DNA from: Chlorobiota bacterium
GTDB taxonomy: Bacteria; Bacteroidota; Bacteroidia; Bacteroidales; JAADJA01
Assembly: GCA_030592565.1 (NCBI GenBank)
Contig: JAUVIX010000280.1
Coordinates: 1 to 5,188, forward strand
DNA length: 5,188 nucleotides
Direction of reading: 5' to 3'
Positions 5,181 through 5,188 of this stretch are shown here, piece by piece. The notes below the pieces were generated by a model. It had not been told where the DNA came from and did not search any database. It saw only the letters and a program-made list of their open reading frames with translations. The translations under genes and the position numbers were made by a program. How positions within the stretch are numbered: position 1 is the first letter of the stretch; every line of letters starts with the position of its first letter.

Positions 5181-5188
5181 ATGAAACA
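5181..5188 (+). CDS. Possible start of a further plus-strand gene (3' partial)
   Basis: ATGAAACA at the window edge may open a new gene. A start beginning Met-Lys is common for exported Bacteroidota proteins, and the ~50 bp upstream are AT-rich promoter-like DNA free of other genes. Only two full codons are visible, so this is a pointer rather than a gene call. Confidence 0.25.

Overview
The window reads as chromosomal DNA of a Bacteroidota (Bacteroidetes) bacterium, probably a non-flavobacterial lineage such as a Bacteroidales or Marinilabiliales relative; the lineage below phylum is a guess. The evidence is AT-rich DNA, genes without strong Shine-Dalgarno sequences, an 'LFAQ' signal peptidase site, a lipoprotein whose Cys is followed by acidic residues, type IX secretion (T9SS) sorting-type domains, and a FISUMP domain (Fibrobacter succinogenes major paralogous domain). 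No rRNA, tRNA, CRISPR array or intact transposase gene is visible.

Layout. (1) 2-1039, plus strand: the C-terminal 345 residues of a secreted parallel beta-helix protein with a fibronectin type III-like domain and a T9SS sorting domain; the start lies outside the window. (2) 1040-1639: a gene-free stretch between convergent genes, crowded with structure: a 12-bp-stem hairpin, a ~168-bp imperfect foldback with matching ends, a short palindrome, and two identical 20-bp direct repeats just upstream of a Bacteroidetes-type promoter-like sequence that leads to no gene. (3) 3208-1640, minus strand: a two-gene operon. The first gene encodes a single-pass inner-membrane protein with a helical, possibly DNA-binding cytoplasmic domain and a periplasmic domain. 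The second encodes a lipoprotein, and its ATG directly abuts the upstream stop codon (TAGATG). (4) 3209-3497: a divergent intergenic region with two sets of dyad or direct repeats. (5) 3498-4826, plus strand: a secreted protein with an internal T9SS sorting-like domain and a C-terminal FISUMP domain, interrupted by one in-frame TAG where the family is expected to have Trp. (6) 4827-5180: no supportable gene, but a GC-richer patch and inverted repeats suggestive of an intergenic repeat or gene relic, followed by a possible new start codon at 5181.

How the parts may work together. The flanking plus-strand genes encode exported envelope or extracellular proteins. The minus-strand pair looks like an envelope-spanning signalling unit: cytoplasmic helical module, membrane anchor, periplasmic domain, and a cognate lipoprotein made by translational coupling. 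A ToxR/ToxS-like role is an inference from architecture only. The strongest direct observations are the amber codon splitting an otherwise intact FISUMP gene, and the tandem 20-bp repeats at an apparently orphan promoter.
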